64,000 bases of DNA from Turnera subulata (Eukaryota; Streptophyta; Magnoliopsida; Malpighiales; Passifloraceae). This document shows positions 1 to 10,707 of this stretch, one piece after another (positions within the stretch are counted from its first letter, which is position 1; each line of letters opens with the position of its first letter). The stretch is taken from positions 1 through 64,000 of the forward strand of contig JAKUCV010000278.1 of the NCBI GenBank assembly GCA_028386065.3, given 5' to 3'. Position numbers and translations under genes: made by a program. Below the pieces are notes generated by a model. It ran no database searches, was not told the origin of the DNA, and saw nothing but the letters and a program-made list of their open reading frames with translations.

Positions 1-1243
1 ATGCACAAACAAAACAAATTTATTGGTCCCACAGACAATGGTAAAGAAAAACTAGCCAAAAATATAATTCTCCTGTGGCTCACGAAACTAGCACTGGAAA
101 GGTCTTGATATTAATGGACGTCACTTACTACCAAGACAGGGCATGATTATTGCTTGAGCAAGAAAGCTTTTATCATTTTGAGGCAGCTGTGTCCAATACG
201 GAGAGGCTGATTGATGTTACTACTAATGAATACCCAATTTATGCAGACAACCTTAAGTATTCCCCACTGATCATCTCTGTCAGTAGTCACAACTATCGAT
301 CATCAATTGACCACCACTATTCACGAATACCTATTGGCACCAATTATCAGACCCTGTGGTAGTTTTCCAATTCCTGAAATTATATATATAAACACTGCAA
401 AGTACATACCTTGGGGAACTTGACAGACGAATTCTGCATCAGGAGAGCCACTGAGCAAGTCGTCCACCACTCCTACAGGAATGGTATTAGCAACATCATC
501 AGGATATAATTTCACCTCCAATGTCTTCAAACTACGAAAGGGAGAAGGCCGATGCAGGATCTTGTGCAGAGCCACATCCATAATCTGAATAAACGTAAGG
601 AAAAACCCATATCAGACATCTGAAATTGCAACCCAAAGGAGATAATAGTATACTCAGGCCAACATATCCAAAAGAATATTAAACAGAATGTAAGAAAGAA
701 CATAATTAAAACTCTTGTAATTTTGTTTATGTACCATAAGAGTAGAGCATGATAGTGTGAGATATTGTGCATTGCGTAGCCCTTTCAGGAGGAAGAACAA
801 ATTGCTATAGGCACTCTCCTTATATTTTCCAGAAACATGAACAAGCGAGTTCTGTAACGAAGGGAGGTCAATCTCGGAGAAATCCACTGCTTCAGAGTTT
901 GTGTAGCTGAAAGATTTAAGCTTTTGTGCAGAAATTTCGACCTTGGAATCCTGAGGCAGTAGTGTTGACCAGTAATTTATCCCCTTTATAATTAGGTTGA
1001 GCATTTCAGCCCCTGATATCTTCAAAGTCTTGAACCTCCCGAATTTACAATAATCCAGGGTTAAGTTGATCAAATTTGGAAACTTAGCAAAAGGGTCAAA
1101 GCATTCACCCCAAGTATGCCACAACCGCAAACTGCATTCATGAAGATTCAAGGGACAACCGCAAACTGCATTCATGAAGATTCTAGTACTGTTCCAGTGT
1201 TTTGTATGATTCGGGATTTTGATCTCTCGTCCTGTATCGTTCC

Positions 1244-1529
1244 TGTTGAAACTTACAGAGAAACAAAGGTTAAAAAAAGATAGGAAAACTCCTATTTTGG
1301 TATATATTATTCATCACTGGACCATGAACTTATATAGGAAAAAAAGATAACCACCAACCTATGTAGGTGTAGCTAGTTACAACTTAAAAGAGAAAAATAG
1401 CTAAAAATCTGCAATGTAACAACTATGAAACCTAAACAAATTTGACTGTGACAATGCATGATTATTGGAACTACTAGTAACTAAACATGAACAAGTCAAC
1501 AGGAACCAACAATGTCATTTTTCTTAACA
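1244..1529 (-). repeat. Copia element 3' LTR
   Basis: This 286-bp LTR is nearly identical to 3243-3528. In element orientation (minus strand) it is the 3' LTR. It is preceded by a polypurine run, and its outer edge abuts the GTTCC duplication. Confidence 0.93.
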
Positions 1530-2359
1530 CTCCTCCTTGGCATGTTGGTGACAAACACTCCTCCTGGATCTTCAATCTTGTTCTTACTCAGCAACTTAGA
1601 AAAAATATTTTCAAGGAGTGGAACTTGCAGCCTTGGCTGTGAATCACTTGAAGCTTGTGCTTTGGTTGGGCTATATACACCAGTGTGGATGAGCTTCAAT
1701 TTTTTATTATCTGTCCTTGCTTCATTTGCTTGAATTGGTGATTTTTCCGACTCATCTTGTTGAAAGATCTCACCAACTTGAGCATCAAAAAATGTTTCAT
1801 CTTCCCGATCAATATGATCAAGATTTGTAACCATCTGTGAGGTGCTGATATAGGCCTGTTCATTCACTTTTTCCCACTCTAAAGCAAATACTCTATTGTT
1901 CATTTTGACAGTGAACAATTCTACTCCAGAAGGATCAAAAATAGTACATTCGCGATCCTTAAAAACCAATGAGTAATTCTTTTCAAGCATTTGTCCAATA
2001 CTCAACAGATTTTGGCTAATATTTGGTACATATAAAACATCAGGAATAACTTTGGTACCTGATACTGTTGAAACAACCACAGAACCTTTTCCTTTGATTT
2101 CTAAGAGCTCTCCATTTCCTACTTTCACTTGGGATTTGAAGGAATCATCAAGGCACTTGAACATGGCAGCATCATTGCACAGATGATTTGTGCATCCACT
2201 ATCAATAAGCCAAGCATTAAAGGGGCTATTAGTAGAAAGACAAGAAACAACAAAAAGTTGCTCCTCCTTGCAAGTCATCATCTTGTGCCACTTGTGCTTG
2301 AAAATTTCTTGATTTGCAGACTTTGGCAATGTGTCCCTTTTGTTTACCACATATAGCAT
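1496..2359 (-). pseudogene. Copia protease domain region (frame-shifted from gag)
   Basis: The reading frame contains the pepsin-like retroviral protease signature AWLIDSGCTNHLCND (catalytic D in DSG), followed by VLYVPNISQNLLSIGQM, the usual Copia protease tail. Residues after about 190 (QVGEIFQQDESEKSP...) run straight towards the LTR with no integrase or RT. The frame is shifted relative to the upstream gag and knuckle frames, so it cannot be translated as one polyprotein without frameshifting. It carries the family's protease fold but is probably inactive. Confidence 0.8.
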
Positions 2360-3135
2360 CAGCTCTCCACCAGCAATATTTTTCTAGATGCATTGTTTTT
2401 TTGCAATGATTACAAGGAGGAAAAGTCTTCTTTGAACCTCCATTGCTATTGTTTAGTTGCTTTCCCTTACCAGAGAATTGTTTTTGTACATACAAGGCTC
2501 CTTCAGTGAACCTCTCTTGCCTCATTGTTCTTCTTTGCTCTTGTGCTTGAAGGGCACTCATCAGCTCACCTAGAGAAATGTTGTTCAAATCTTTGGACTC
2601 TTTAAGAGAAGAAATTTTGGATTCAAAATCTCTCCGGAAGGGTCACCAGAACTTTCTCCACTACTCTCTTATCTGAAAAATCTTCACCAACCAGTCTTAT
2701 ATTATTAACAATCAAAGAGATTTGGTCAGCATACTTGTCTATAGTTTCATCATCTCGCATATTCAGTGACTCGAATTCTCTTTTCAGGTTGAGCACTTGC
2801 ATTTGACGTGTCTTGTCGCTGCCTCGGTATTCTTCTTTAAGTCTGTCCCAAGCCTCTTTTGCTGTGCTACAAGCCATGATCCTATAAAAAATAGTGTCTG
2901 ATACAGCATTCTGAATAAGAGACTTCGCCTTTGATTTTTTCGCCTTGTCCTCACTGAGAGTCTTTGTTTGAGCTAATGTGGGATTTGGCGGTAATGGTGG
3001 TATTGGTCTGTTTTCTGTAATGGTTTCCCAAAGGTCATAGGCTTCAAAAAAGGCTTGCTTCTTCTCTGACCAAACATGATAGTTTTCACCAGTGAGGATG
3101 ATGGGTGGAGATAAAGATTGGCTACTGGATGCCAT
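2229..3135 (-). pseudogene. Copia gag with zinc knuckle (frameshifted)
   Basis: The protein starts MASSSQSLSPPIILTGENYHVW, which is typical of plant Copia gag (UBN2/retrotran_gag family), and continues through KEAWDRLKEEYRGSDKTRQM to VLVTLPERF at about 2623. There an extra T shifts the frame relative to the expected ERFESKISSLKES. The next frame (2229-2588) carries the knuckle CNHCKKTMHLEKYC, a CX2CX4HX4C motif. The protease frame (1496-2359) overlaps it in yet another frame. Gag would form the particle that packages element RNA, but with two frameshifts it is probably dead. Confidence 0.82.
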
Positions 3136-3242
3136 TGGCTGTGTTGATTGGAAAAGTGTTTAAAGGAAATGTGTTTCTAGTGTGGTGTCTTGGGTTTTAA
3201 AAAACTTTGGTCCTGTAAGAACTAATGTGGCTCCGCTACCAC

Positions 3243-3528
3243 TGTTGAAACTTACAGAGAAACAAAGGTTAAAAAAAGATAGGAAAACTCCTATTTTGGT
3301 ATATATTATTCATCACTGAACCATGAACTTATATAGAAAAAAAAGATAACCACCTACCTATGTAGGTGTAGCTAGTTACAACTTAAAAGAGAAAAATAGC
3401 TAAAAATCTGCAATGTAACAACTATGAAACCTAAACAGATTTGACTGTGACAATGCATGATTATTGGAACTACTAGTAACTAAACATGAACAAGTCAACA
3501 GGAACCAACAATGCCATTTTTCTTAACA
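3243..3528 (-). repeat. Copia element 5' LTR
   Basis: Partner of the LTR at 1244-1529. The primer-binding-like site lies immediately inside it at 3229-3242. The outer edge is followed by the GTTCC target-site duplication. Confidence 0.93.
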
Positions 3529-4226
3529 GTTCCATTTAGTTCATCATGTTTTCTTGTATAAGATAGAAGTCGTCTTGAGCGAACGACTTCTAATCATGTA
3601 TTAAGCTCACGTATATTTTGATTAATATACTTCCCGGTTTCGACCAAAAAAAAAAAGGTAGTAACTGAAGTAAAACCAACCGGGCAGAGAATGTGTAATC
3701 CATAGACTTCTAGGGTTCTCAAGGATTGACAGTTGAAGCTTAGTGGATCCGGGAGGTGATTAGGTTTATGTAAACCACGACCTTGGAGGATAATGTGGTT
3801 GGCTCCATGATCCAAAGCGTAAGCCGTAGCCTTTTCTGCTATATCCTTATCAAACTTGACAAAGCGGCTAACGGAGAAGCTAAGTTTGTCAACTTTGCTG
3901 TCAGGATTACGGCCAACTAAGACTCTGGTGACATAGCTTGCAAAAGGGGTTAGCCGGCGGGCGATGGATTCTTCCTCGGCGGTGAGGTTAAGAACGGGGA
4001 CAGAAGTCCACACGTTCCTCCATCTCCGGGAAAGAACTGAGGTTTGAACAGCGTATTTGGTGTCGAGGAAAGAGAGGATGTGCTCGAGAAGGACGTCAAG
4101 GAGATTGCTTATCATGTCTTTCTCTTCTCCTTTTGCTAGGGAAATGTTTCTGGCTCTCTTGTTCTTGCTGTTGATGTCGTTCATATTCAAGCGACAGCGA
4201 ATGATTCTCGTTGAGGCAATTATCAA

Positions 4227-4534
4227 ACACCCTTTTGTCTACGAATATTAAGACGTAATCAGCCAATCAAAAACCCTAATTGGAGAAACTGAAAATCAGC
4301 CGAAAATGGTGAATTGGAAGCCACGAGGGAATAATATATAATATATCTTTCTGTTAGAGTAAATCTCGTAGGAGAAATTTCTAATGCTTAATAACATCCA
4401 TAACTATTCATTGCATTCAAGATTCTCGAAAAATTCTATCCTGCTCACGCTGTACCAATTAATTGGTACGTAAAACTGTACCAATTAATTGGTACGCAAA
4501 ACTTCCTTATTGATTAGCTAGGTCATCTAAAATT
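4227..4534. other. F-box gene 1 upstream region with duplicated 18-bp palindrome
   Basis: No gene is visible. At 4450-4475 and 4476-4501 a 26-bp unit is tandemly repeated. Each copy contains the perfect palindrome GTACCAATTAATTGGTAC. The rest is AT-rich upstream DNA of the F-box gene. Confidence 0.6.
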
Positions 4535-4895
4535 AAAAAGATTATATTTTTATTGGCGATTAAATAAATAATTTATTTTACCAATTGAAAATCTTTAGGG
4601 TTTAGAGTTTTAAGATTTTAGGATTTAAGGTTTAGTGTTTAGGGTTTAGGGTTTTAGGGTTTAGAATTTTAGAGTTTAGGGTTTTAGGAGTTAGGATTTA
4701 GGGTTTAGAGTTTAAGGTTTTAGGATTTAGGGTTTAGGATTTTGGATTTTAGAGTTTAGGATTTAGGATTTTAGGATTTAGGGTTTAGGGTTTTAGTGTT
4801 TAAGGTTGGAGAAGAAAAGTAGGTAAAATAAAGAAAAATTTTCAGGTGGTAAAACAAATTATTTATTTAATGGCCAATAAAAATGAAATCTTTTT
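4535..4895. mobile_element. Fold-back (MITE-like) element filled with degenerate telomere-like repeats
   Basis: Positions 4535-4582 and 4848-4895 are inverted copies of one another over 48 bp with about four mismatches by eye. The 265 bp between them are mostly irregular copies of TTTAGGG-like units (GGGTTTAGG, GGATTTTAG, GAGTTTAGG). No ORF is present. The structure resembles a non-autonomous DNA element with long terminal inverted repeats, or an interstitial telomere-like tract captured in a fold-back. No target-site duplication could be assigned because the right end abuts a LINE. Confidence 0.6.
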
Positions 4896-7713
4896 CCTGG
4901 TCCCGATGGTTTTCAGGCTTGTTTTTACCAGAATCAATGGGAGGTGGTGGGTGCGGATGTGACGCGGTTTGCTCAGCAGGTTTTTTCCGGTGCACAATCC
5001 ATTGGTGCCGTTAATCATACTTTCTTGGTTCTTCTCCCTAAAGTGGAGGCCCCTGAGCAGGTTACTCAATTCCGTCCAATAGGGCTTTGTAATGTCTTAT
5101 ACAAACTAATTACGAAGCTTCTTGTGAACAGGATTAAAGGCATTCTCCCCTTATTGGTGGGCCCCTTCCAGAGTAGTTTTGTTCCAGGTAGACAGATTGT
5201 TGACAATGTTGTGATAGCTCAGGAACTCATTTACACTATGCGAACTCTGAGAAGTTCTAAAGGTTTTATGGCTATCAAGGTTGATTTAGAGAAGGCATAC
5301 GACAGAGTTGATTGGGGTTTTTTGGCTGATACTTTGTCTGCATGTGGTCTTCCGGCTCCGTTTTTGGACCTCATCATGCAGTGTGTTAGTACGGCTAGTA
5401 TGAGTGTCTTGTGGAATGGTGCACCTACTCCTTCTTTCCTGCCTACACGGGGGGTACGACAAGGTGATCCATTGTCCCCTTACTTATTTGTACTATGTCT
5501 TGAGCGACTCTCTCACTTAATTTCGAGTCGAGTCTCTGATGGGCGGTGGAAACCGATTCATGCTAGTCGGGGTGGACCTCCGATTTCCCATCTCTTGTTT
5601 GCTGATGATATGGTTCTCTTTGCGGAGGCTACCTCTGAACAGTTGCTGGTCATCAAGGAATGTCTGGATGTTTTCTGCGCTGTCTCTGGCCAGAAAGTGA
5701 GTGTGGCCAAAACTCGTATATTTTTCTCCAGAAACGTGGATATTCAGCTGCAAACGGATCTTGCCGAACGTAGTGGCTTTGGTCTTTCAGAGGATCTTGG
5801 TATGTATCTGGGTGTTCCTCTTTATCCGGGTCGCATTACCAAACAAACCTTTGCTCATTTAGAGGAGAATGTTCGCCGCAGGCTGGCTGGCTGGAAAGTG
5901 GACCAATTATCATTAGCAGGGCGCATTACTCTATGTCAATCTGTGTTGAGTGCCCTCCCAGTGTACACTATGCAGTCGGTGAAGATACCCAAACAGGTTT
6001 GTCAATCTATTGAGAAGCTTTGTCGTGATTTTATTTGGGGTGATAGGCAGGAGGAAAGGAGAATCCAGCTGATTAATTGGAGAACATTATGCCAGCCGAA
6101 AGGATCAGGGGGTATTGGGATGAAGGACTTGGCCCTGTTTAATGATGCTCTTCTGTTGAAGTTGGGCTGGAAGCTTGTGCGGCGTGACCATGGTTTATGG
6201 GGTGATGTTATTTTTGCCAAATACCTGACTGTTCTTAATGGTCGTGTTGCTCTCAATAATAGGAAAGATCGCTCACCTATAGGGCGTGCTATTACTCAGA
6301 TGTGGCCCATTGTCCAGTCGGGTATCAAGTGGTTTATTGGGGATGGTTCTTTGGTGTCCTTCTGGCGTGACTGGTGGTTGGATGGATGTATGGGTTCCCT
6401 CCTGCAGGTGGCAACTTGTTCTGTACCAGAGGATCAGTTGGATTGGCCGGTCAATCGCTTTCTCACGGCATCCGGGGACTGGAATTGGCAGTTGTTTTCT
6501 CCTTTTTTACCGAGGGATTATATCCTCAAGGTAGCCGCCATGCTACCTCCTATGCCGGGTCGGTCTGATTCCATCTCTTGGGGTTGGTCACCTTCAGGCT
6601 CTTTTACTGCCAAGTCTGCCTATTCACTGTTGGCAAATGGTTCTTGGGATTCAATGGATAACGTGTGGAAGTGGGTGTGGCATTGGCCTGGTCCCCAACG
6701 CGTGCGCTCTTTCCTTTGGCTGGTGGCTCATGGCAGGCTTCTCACAAATGATTTGCGATGTCGCCGGCACCTTAGTGAGTCCCCTTTGTGTATGGCATGT
6801 TCAGGTAGGGTGGAGAATATGCTCCACTTGTTTCGGGAGTGTTGGCGTGCTAAGAGGGTATGGAGGAAGCTGATCCCTGTCTCGGAATGGCAGTCCTTCT
6901 GCTCGGGAACATTTGTGCACTGGTTTTCTCGCCATATATCCCCACGTTTTAGTATGCCAGGTGTGCCTGATTGGCATCTTCTTTTTGCTGTTACTCTGTG
7001 GAAATTGTGGGGATGGCGTAATGCATGGACATTTGGTCGGTGTGGAATTGGGTACTACTCTACTTCTGAGATCAGGGCCTTTGTTCGGGATATTGGTGTT
7101 GCGCATGCTTCCATGGCATGTGTTCCTCGTCCATCTTCCTCTCAACCGCGTTTGACGCGGTGGTCGGCACCTCCTCCTCCTTGTTTCAAGCTGAATACAG
7201 ATGGGGCGAGCCGTGGGAATCCCGGACTTGCGGGGGTTGGTGGTGTCTGTCGTGATCACAACGGGTCGTGGGTTTTTGGCTTCACCGCTGCTGTTGGTAT
7301 TTGCACGGCATTCAAGGCCGAGCTATGGGCTGTTTATCATGGCCTTCGCCATGCTTGGGATCATGATATCAGATCACTGGTTTTAGAACTGGACTCTTCG
7401 GCAGTGTGTCGGGTCTTGCATGATCCTATCTCCGTCACGGCTGACCCTCTCCTCCGTTGTATCGGGGACCTGTTGCAGCGCTCTTGGGAGGTTTCCGTCC
7501 AGTTTATTCATCGTGAAGGCAATGCTGTTGCTGATTGCCTAGCGAATATGGCTTTTGAGGAAGCCTTTAGCTCTACTTTATTTTCTCATGTTCCTAGTTT
7601 GTGTTTACAACTTTTTGACGCTGATAGGTTGGGGATTGCTAGGCATCCCGTGCCTGATTTTTCGTAATCTAAGTAATATGGGCTAGGCCCCGCTTTATAC
7701 CAAAAAAAAAAAA
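4896..7713 (+). mobile_element. 5'-truncated LINE (L1-type) with intact RT-RNase H frame and poly(A) tail
   Basis: One frame is open from 4896 (PGPDGFQACF...) to the TAA at 7665-7667, 907 codons counting from 4944. In order it shows reverse transcriptase (FRPIGLCNVLYKLITKLL, then FADDM at about residue 219), a zf-RVT zinc-binding region (about 573-640, MACSGRVENMLHLFREC) and an RNase H domain (about 745-870: NTDGASRGNPG, KAELWAV, ELDSSAV, HREGNAVADCLA). The 3' end has about 12 A residues at 7702-7713. The endonuclease and ORF1 are missing, as in normal 5' truncation during target-primed reverse transcription. The uninterrupted frame suggests recent insertion. No ATG is expected, because the start lies in the lost part. 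Confidence 0.9.
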
Positions 7714-8788
7714 CTATTGCATTGGATAAATTCTTTTCAATTTATTTTTTTTCTTCTTAATGCTTAATAAAATCTTATTTTAAATTAGTTTATGATCACT
7801 GAATTGTTCGTAATGTCGGTCCAATGGACAATATTAATACTTATGGTCTCCTCATTTTGTTTTGTAAATCTTGTTTTGTAAGATATAAATAAAAGCAAGG
7901 AGAGACCAATGTAGCAACAAAAAAAAAAAAAAGCAAGGAGAGACCAATGTAGCTCTTCCACACTTGCAATTTCCAGAAACAAACAAAATCCATTTCTGCT
8001 CCGTCTCAATCTATCAACAAAATCTGACCAAAAAGGTGGGCGTTACTTTGTTTTTTCCACTGCAAAATTTTCAGTCAGCAGAAGGGGAAAAGTGTACAAG
8101 TTTGAAGGCTTGAAGCCAATGTTAACCTGCTCTGCTCCAGACTTGAAGACAACTAGCTAGGAACTACTTTCTCAAACTCAAATCAAATGAGTAGAGACAG
8201 AGTTGGTATACCATTAATCTAAACAAAACATCCCACTAAAATGTTAACTGAACCATCAAAACTTCTTTGCCTAGATAGCAAATGAACCACAGAAGCAACA
8301 AGACAGACAGTGAGAAGAGGATGGAAATCTCTTGGCAAAAGTTGACAAATCTCCGCAGTTGCTGGGAATGTTAGAGCTTCCAACTTTCACCAATTTTCCT
8401 ACACAAAAAGACACATGCATTAAAGATGTTCAAGTGCATTCTCCCAACAGATTTTCTCACTTATCAATGAAAAGAAAACAGGAGTTTCTATCATTTAAAC
8501 CAACATATGTGAAATGAAATGAAATTCAAGGGTAGAGCCTTCAACAGAATGCTTCTGCAAAGAATATACCTATTGCCTTTCCAGGAGAGAATAAAATATG
8601 CACAAACAGAACAAAACTGCTGATCACTCAGACCATGCATGGTAAAGAAAAAGTATCAGTTTCAAACCCAAAATATATAATTTTCCTGTGGTTCAAGGAA
8701 CTAGGAAGGGAAAGATAATAAAGTTAATGAACGTCACTTCCTACCAAGGCAGGGCATGACTATTCCTGTGATAGTTTTGCAAAAATAC
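7714..8788. other. 3' flank of F-box gene 2; no further gene seen
   Basis: AT-rich DNA. It includes a micro poly(A) insertion at 7894-7952 (listed separately). Parts of 8590-8760 resemble positions 1-150 beside F-box gene 1, showing that flanks were duplicated with the genes. A small terminal exon of gene 2 may lie near 8330-8400 but I cannot place it with confidence. Confidence 0.5.
7894..7952 (+). repeat. Ultra-short poly(A) insertion with 21-bp flanking duplication
   Basis: A 21-bp sequence (7894-7914, starting AGCAAGGAGAG) is repeated exactly at 7932-7952. Between the copies lie only CAAC and a run of A residues. This is the footprint of target-primed reverse transcription that copied little beyond the poly(A) tail. 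Confidence 0.7.
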
Positions 8789-10205
8789 CTTGGGAACTTG
8801 ACAGACATAAATTCTGCACATGAAGAGCCGCTGAGCAAGTCTTTGATAACATTGACCGGAATGGTAGCACCAACATCATCATCGTATACTTCCACCTCCA
8901 ATGACTTCAATCTATGAAATGGAGAAGGCCGATGCAATACCATGTGCGGGCCGACATCCATGGTCTAAATACACAAGTGAGGAACAAATCGCATATCAGG
9001 CATTCAATATTGCTACATAAATCTGAAAACAGTAAAATCAGGCCAGCATTTGCCATGTCATCACAACATATATAGGCCACAAAAGATATCTTCTTCTTCA
9101 GCTTTTTGTAACACATAAGAACAGGTTAAGACAGTTGCTCGAAGCCCAAAGAAGAGAAGACAAGAACATGAAAAAAAGAATACTACAACGTAATCGAGTT
9201 TTACGTACGATAAGAGTGGTACTGTGAATTGCAGAGCCCTTGCAGAAAGAAGAACAAGTTGCGGTAGGACCTATTATTATGTTCTTCAACAAATTTTAAG
9301 TATGTCTCAGAACTCTTAGGATAGGATGGCGCACGTCGGGGAGGAACATGAACATGCGAGTGCTGCAACGAAGGAAGGTTGATCTCGCAAAAATCCGCCG
9401 CTTCAGAGCATGAATAGCTCAAAGATTGAAGCTTTGGTGCCGAAATTCCCACCTTGCGCCCCTCAGGCAAGCTTAAACCATAAGTCAATCCACTTATACT
9501 CAAATTGAGCATTTCACCACCTGATATCTTCAAAGCCTCCTTGAGTCCGTGAAATGTGCAATGTTCAAGTGATAAGTTGATCAGATTGGGAAACTGGGCA
9601 AAAGGGTCACCATCCCGTCCGCCTGAACAATGATTCGACACCGTGCATCTCCGGAGATTCAATGTAGTAACTTAGATAAAACCAACCTGGCCGTAGAATA
9701 GGAATCCAAGGAGTTCCAGGGTTCTCAAGGAATCGCAATAGGGTGGGTAGTCTTTAAAGTTTAATAGAGAGGGGAGAATATTGGTCCCACATGAATGGAG
9801 GAGAACGTCACAGTGGAGGACGAGGTGTTCCACACCACGACTCAGAGTATAAGCGGTAACATTGTCGGAGAGGCCCACATCGAACTTGCGGCGGCGAAAG
9901 AGGCTAACTTTGCGAACGTTACAGCCACCGTTACGGCGGCGCAAGGCTTTGTTGACGAAAGGAGCAAAGGAGGTTACCCGAGTGAATGATTCACTGGTGA
10001 AGTTAAGGTCGGGCACGAAAGCCCACACCTTCCTCCATCTCTTCGAAAGGACGGAGATTTGAACCGCAAATTTCGTGTCGAGGAAGGAGAGGATGTGTTC
10101 GAGAATGGCGTCCGGTAGATCACTGATACGATCTTCTTCTTCTTCTCCCTCCCCGCCTCCACCGCCGTCGATTCTGGCTCTCTTGTTGTTGTTCATATCC
10201 TCCAT
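8789..10205 (-). pseudogene. F-box/LRR (FBD-like) gene 2, nonsense and frameshift mutations
   Basis: Exon 1 starts at ATG 10203-10205 (MEDMNNNKRARID...). It encodes an F-box (DRISDLPDAILEHILSFLDTKFAVQISVLSKRWRKVW, about residues 25-65), then an LRR-like region with NLINLSL, LKISGGEMLNLSI, INLPSLQHS. An in-frame TAA at 9672-9674 lies where paralogues have a leucine codon before VTTL, and the same frame reopens directly after it. Near 9219, about 17 nt that encode LTLSCS in the paralogues are missing, shifting the frame before the donor at about 9208. Exon 2 (8789-8964) keeps the family motif MDVGPHMVLHRPSPFHRLKSLEVE. The two lesions look young because the rest is well conserved. The product, if any, would be an F-box-only truncated protein of about 177 residues. 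Confidence 0.85.
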
Positions 10206-10658
10206 ATGGCAATTTTCGAACTTCTAACTAGACCTTGCAATTTGTCTTTCCGGGAGGGTTGGTGTCGGTTTATAATCATGCGGGTTGACCCGGCCATGGG
10301 TTAATCTATTAATTCTAGCAAATTTATCAATTAGTTTCAATTTTGTATTTTAAGTTAATCCTTATATAATTAGATTTTCTTAAATATTAAATAAAATTAT
10401 GCATTATAGAATTATACAATAATAATATTTTAGAGCATTTCTAACAATATTTTAGTATTTATTTAAGATATTAAAAATAAATCTAGTATTAAATTAATAA
10501 ATTGGTTAACGGGTGAACTCGCGACCTGACCACCTACGAATCACCTGCTATTTCATATCGTGTCAGGTCAAACTTTTTTAATTAAACCAATTAAAAATCT
10601 TTAAGCACATCTCTCGTGTGAGTTGAAACTTGTTTTGCCAATTCTACTTCTAACTTAA

Positions 10659-10707
10659 GTTCATGGTTCAGATTTTTTTTTTTTGAACGGTGTTCATGGT
10701 TCAGATT
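10659..10707 (-). repeat. Ultra-short poly(A) insertion with 16-bp flanking duplication
   Basis: GTTCATGGTTCAGATT occurs at 10659-10674 and again at 10692-10707. Between the copies is a T run followed by GAACGGT, which on the minus strand reads ACCGTTC plus poly(A). It has the same shape as the insertions at 7.9 and 38.7 kb. Confidence 0.65.

Larger units (their letters stand above)
1244..3528 (-). mobile_element. Non-autonomous Ty1/Copia LTR retrotransposon, 2285 bp, gag-protease only
   Basis: Two 286-bp LTRs (1244-1529 and 3243-3528) begin TGTTGAAAC and end TTAACA on the plus strand. They are flanked by a perfect 5-bp target-site duplication, GTTCC (1239-1243 and 3529-3533). By eye the LTRs differ at about five positions. 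On the minus strand the sequence next to the 5' LTR reads GTGGTAGCGGAGCC, close to the usual initiator-Met primer-binding site TGGTATCAGAGC. A purine run AAGGAGGAG precedes the 3' LTR. The interior encodes a Copia gag (UBN2-like), a CX2CX4HX4C knuckle and an aspartic protease. Integrase, reverse transcriptase and RNase H are absent, so the element would need help to move. It is inserted in F-box gene 1. Confidence 0.93.
1184..3657 (+). mobile_element. Older poly(A)-tailed retro-insertion that received the Copia element
   Basis: Relative to intact F-box paralogues, sequence between 1184 and 3657 is extra in exon 1. After removing the Copia element, about 180 bp remain, ending with 11 A residues (3646-3656) just before the exon resumes. 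This is the shape of a 3' fragment of a LINE or SINE. It contains a 9-bp inverted repeat (AGAAGTCGT ... ACGACTTCT near 3567-3593). TAGTACT at the left and TAGTAACT at the right may be a decayed target-site duplication. I do not recognise the family. Confidence 0.55.
410..4184 (-). pseudogene. F-box/LRR (FBD-like) gene 1, disrupted by nested retroelements
   Basis: This is the first member of the minus-strand F-box array. Exon 1 is split: 3658-4184 encodes the start (MNDINSKNKRAR...), the F-box (LLEHILSFLDTKYAVQTSVLSRRWRNVW) and the following linker, and about 735-1183 encodes the LRR-like part (CFDPFAKFPNLINLTL, LKISGAEMLNL, INLPSL-type motifs). Exon 2 is about 410-584 and starts after a CAG acceptor with the family motif MDVALHKILHRPSPF. 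The two halves of exon 1 are separated by about 2.47 kb containing a Copia element inside an older poly(A)-tailed insertion. A 34-bp direct duplication lies at the break (1121-1154 and 1155-1183). The paralogues are uninterrupted here, so the gene is not expected to make a full-length protein. The start at 4184 was chosen because all paralogues begin just before the NKRAR motif. Confidence 0.85.

Noticed and set aside
4600..4805. True telomere or chromosome end
   Set aside because: Repeats are irregular, internal and enclosed by inverted arms, with genes on both sides.
4944..7667. Host RNase H or reverse-transcriptase-like gene
   Set aside because: Domain order RT, zf-RVT, RNase H plus a poly(A) tail and 5' truncation identify a LINE copy.
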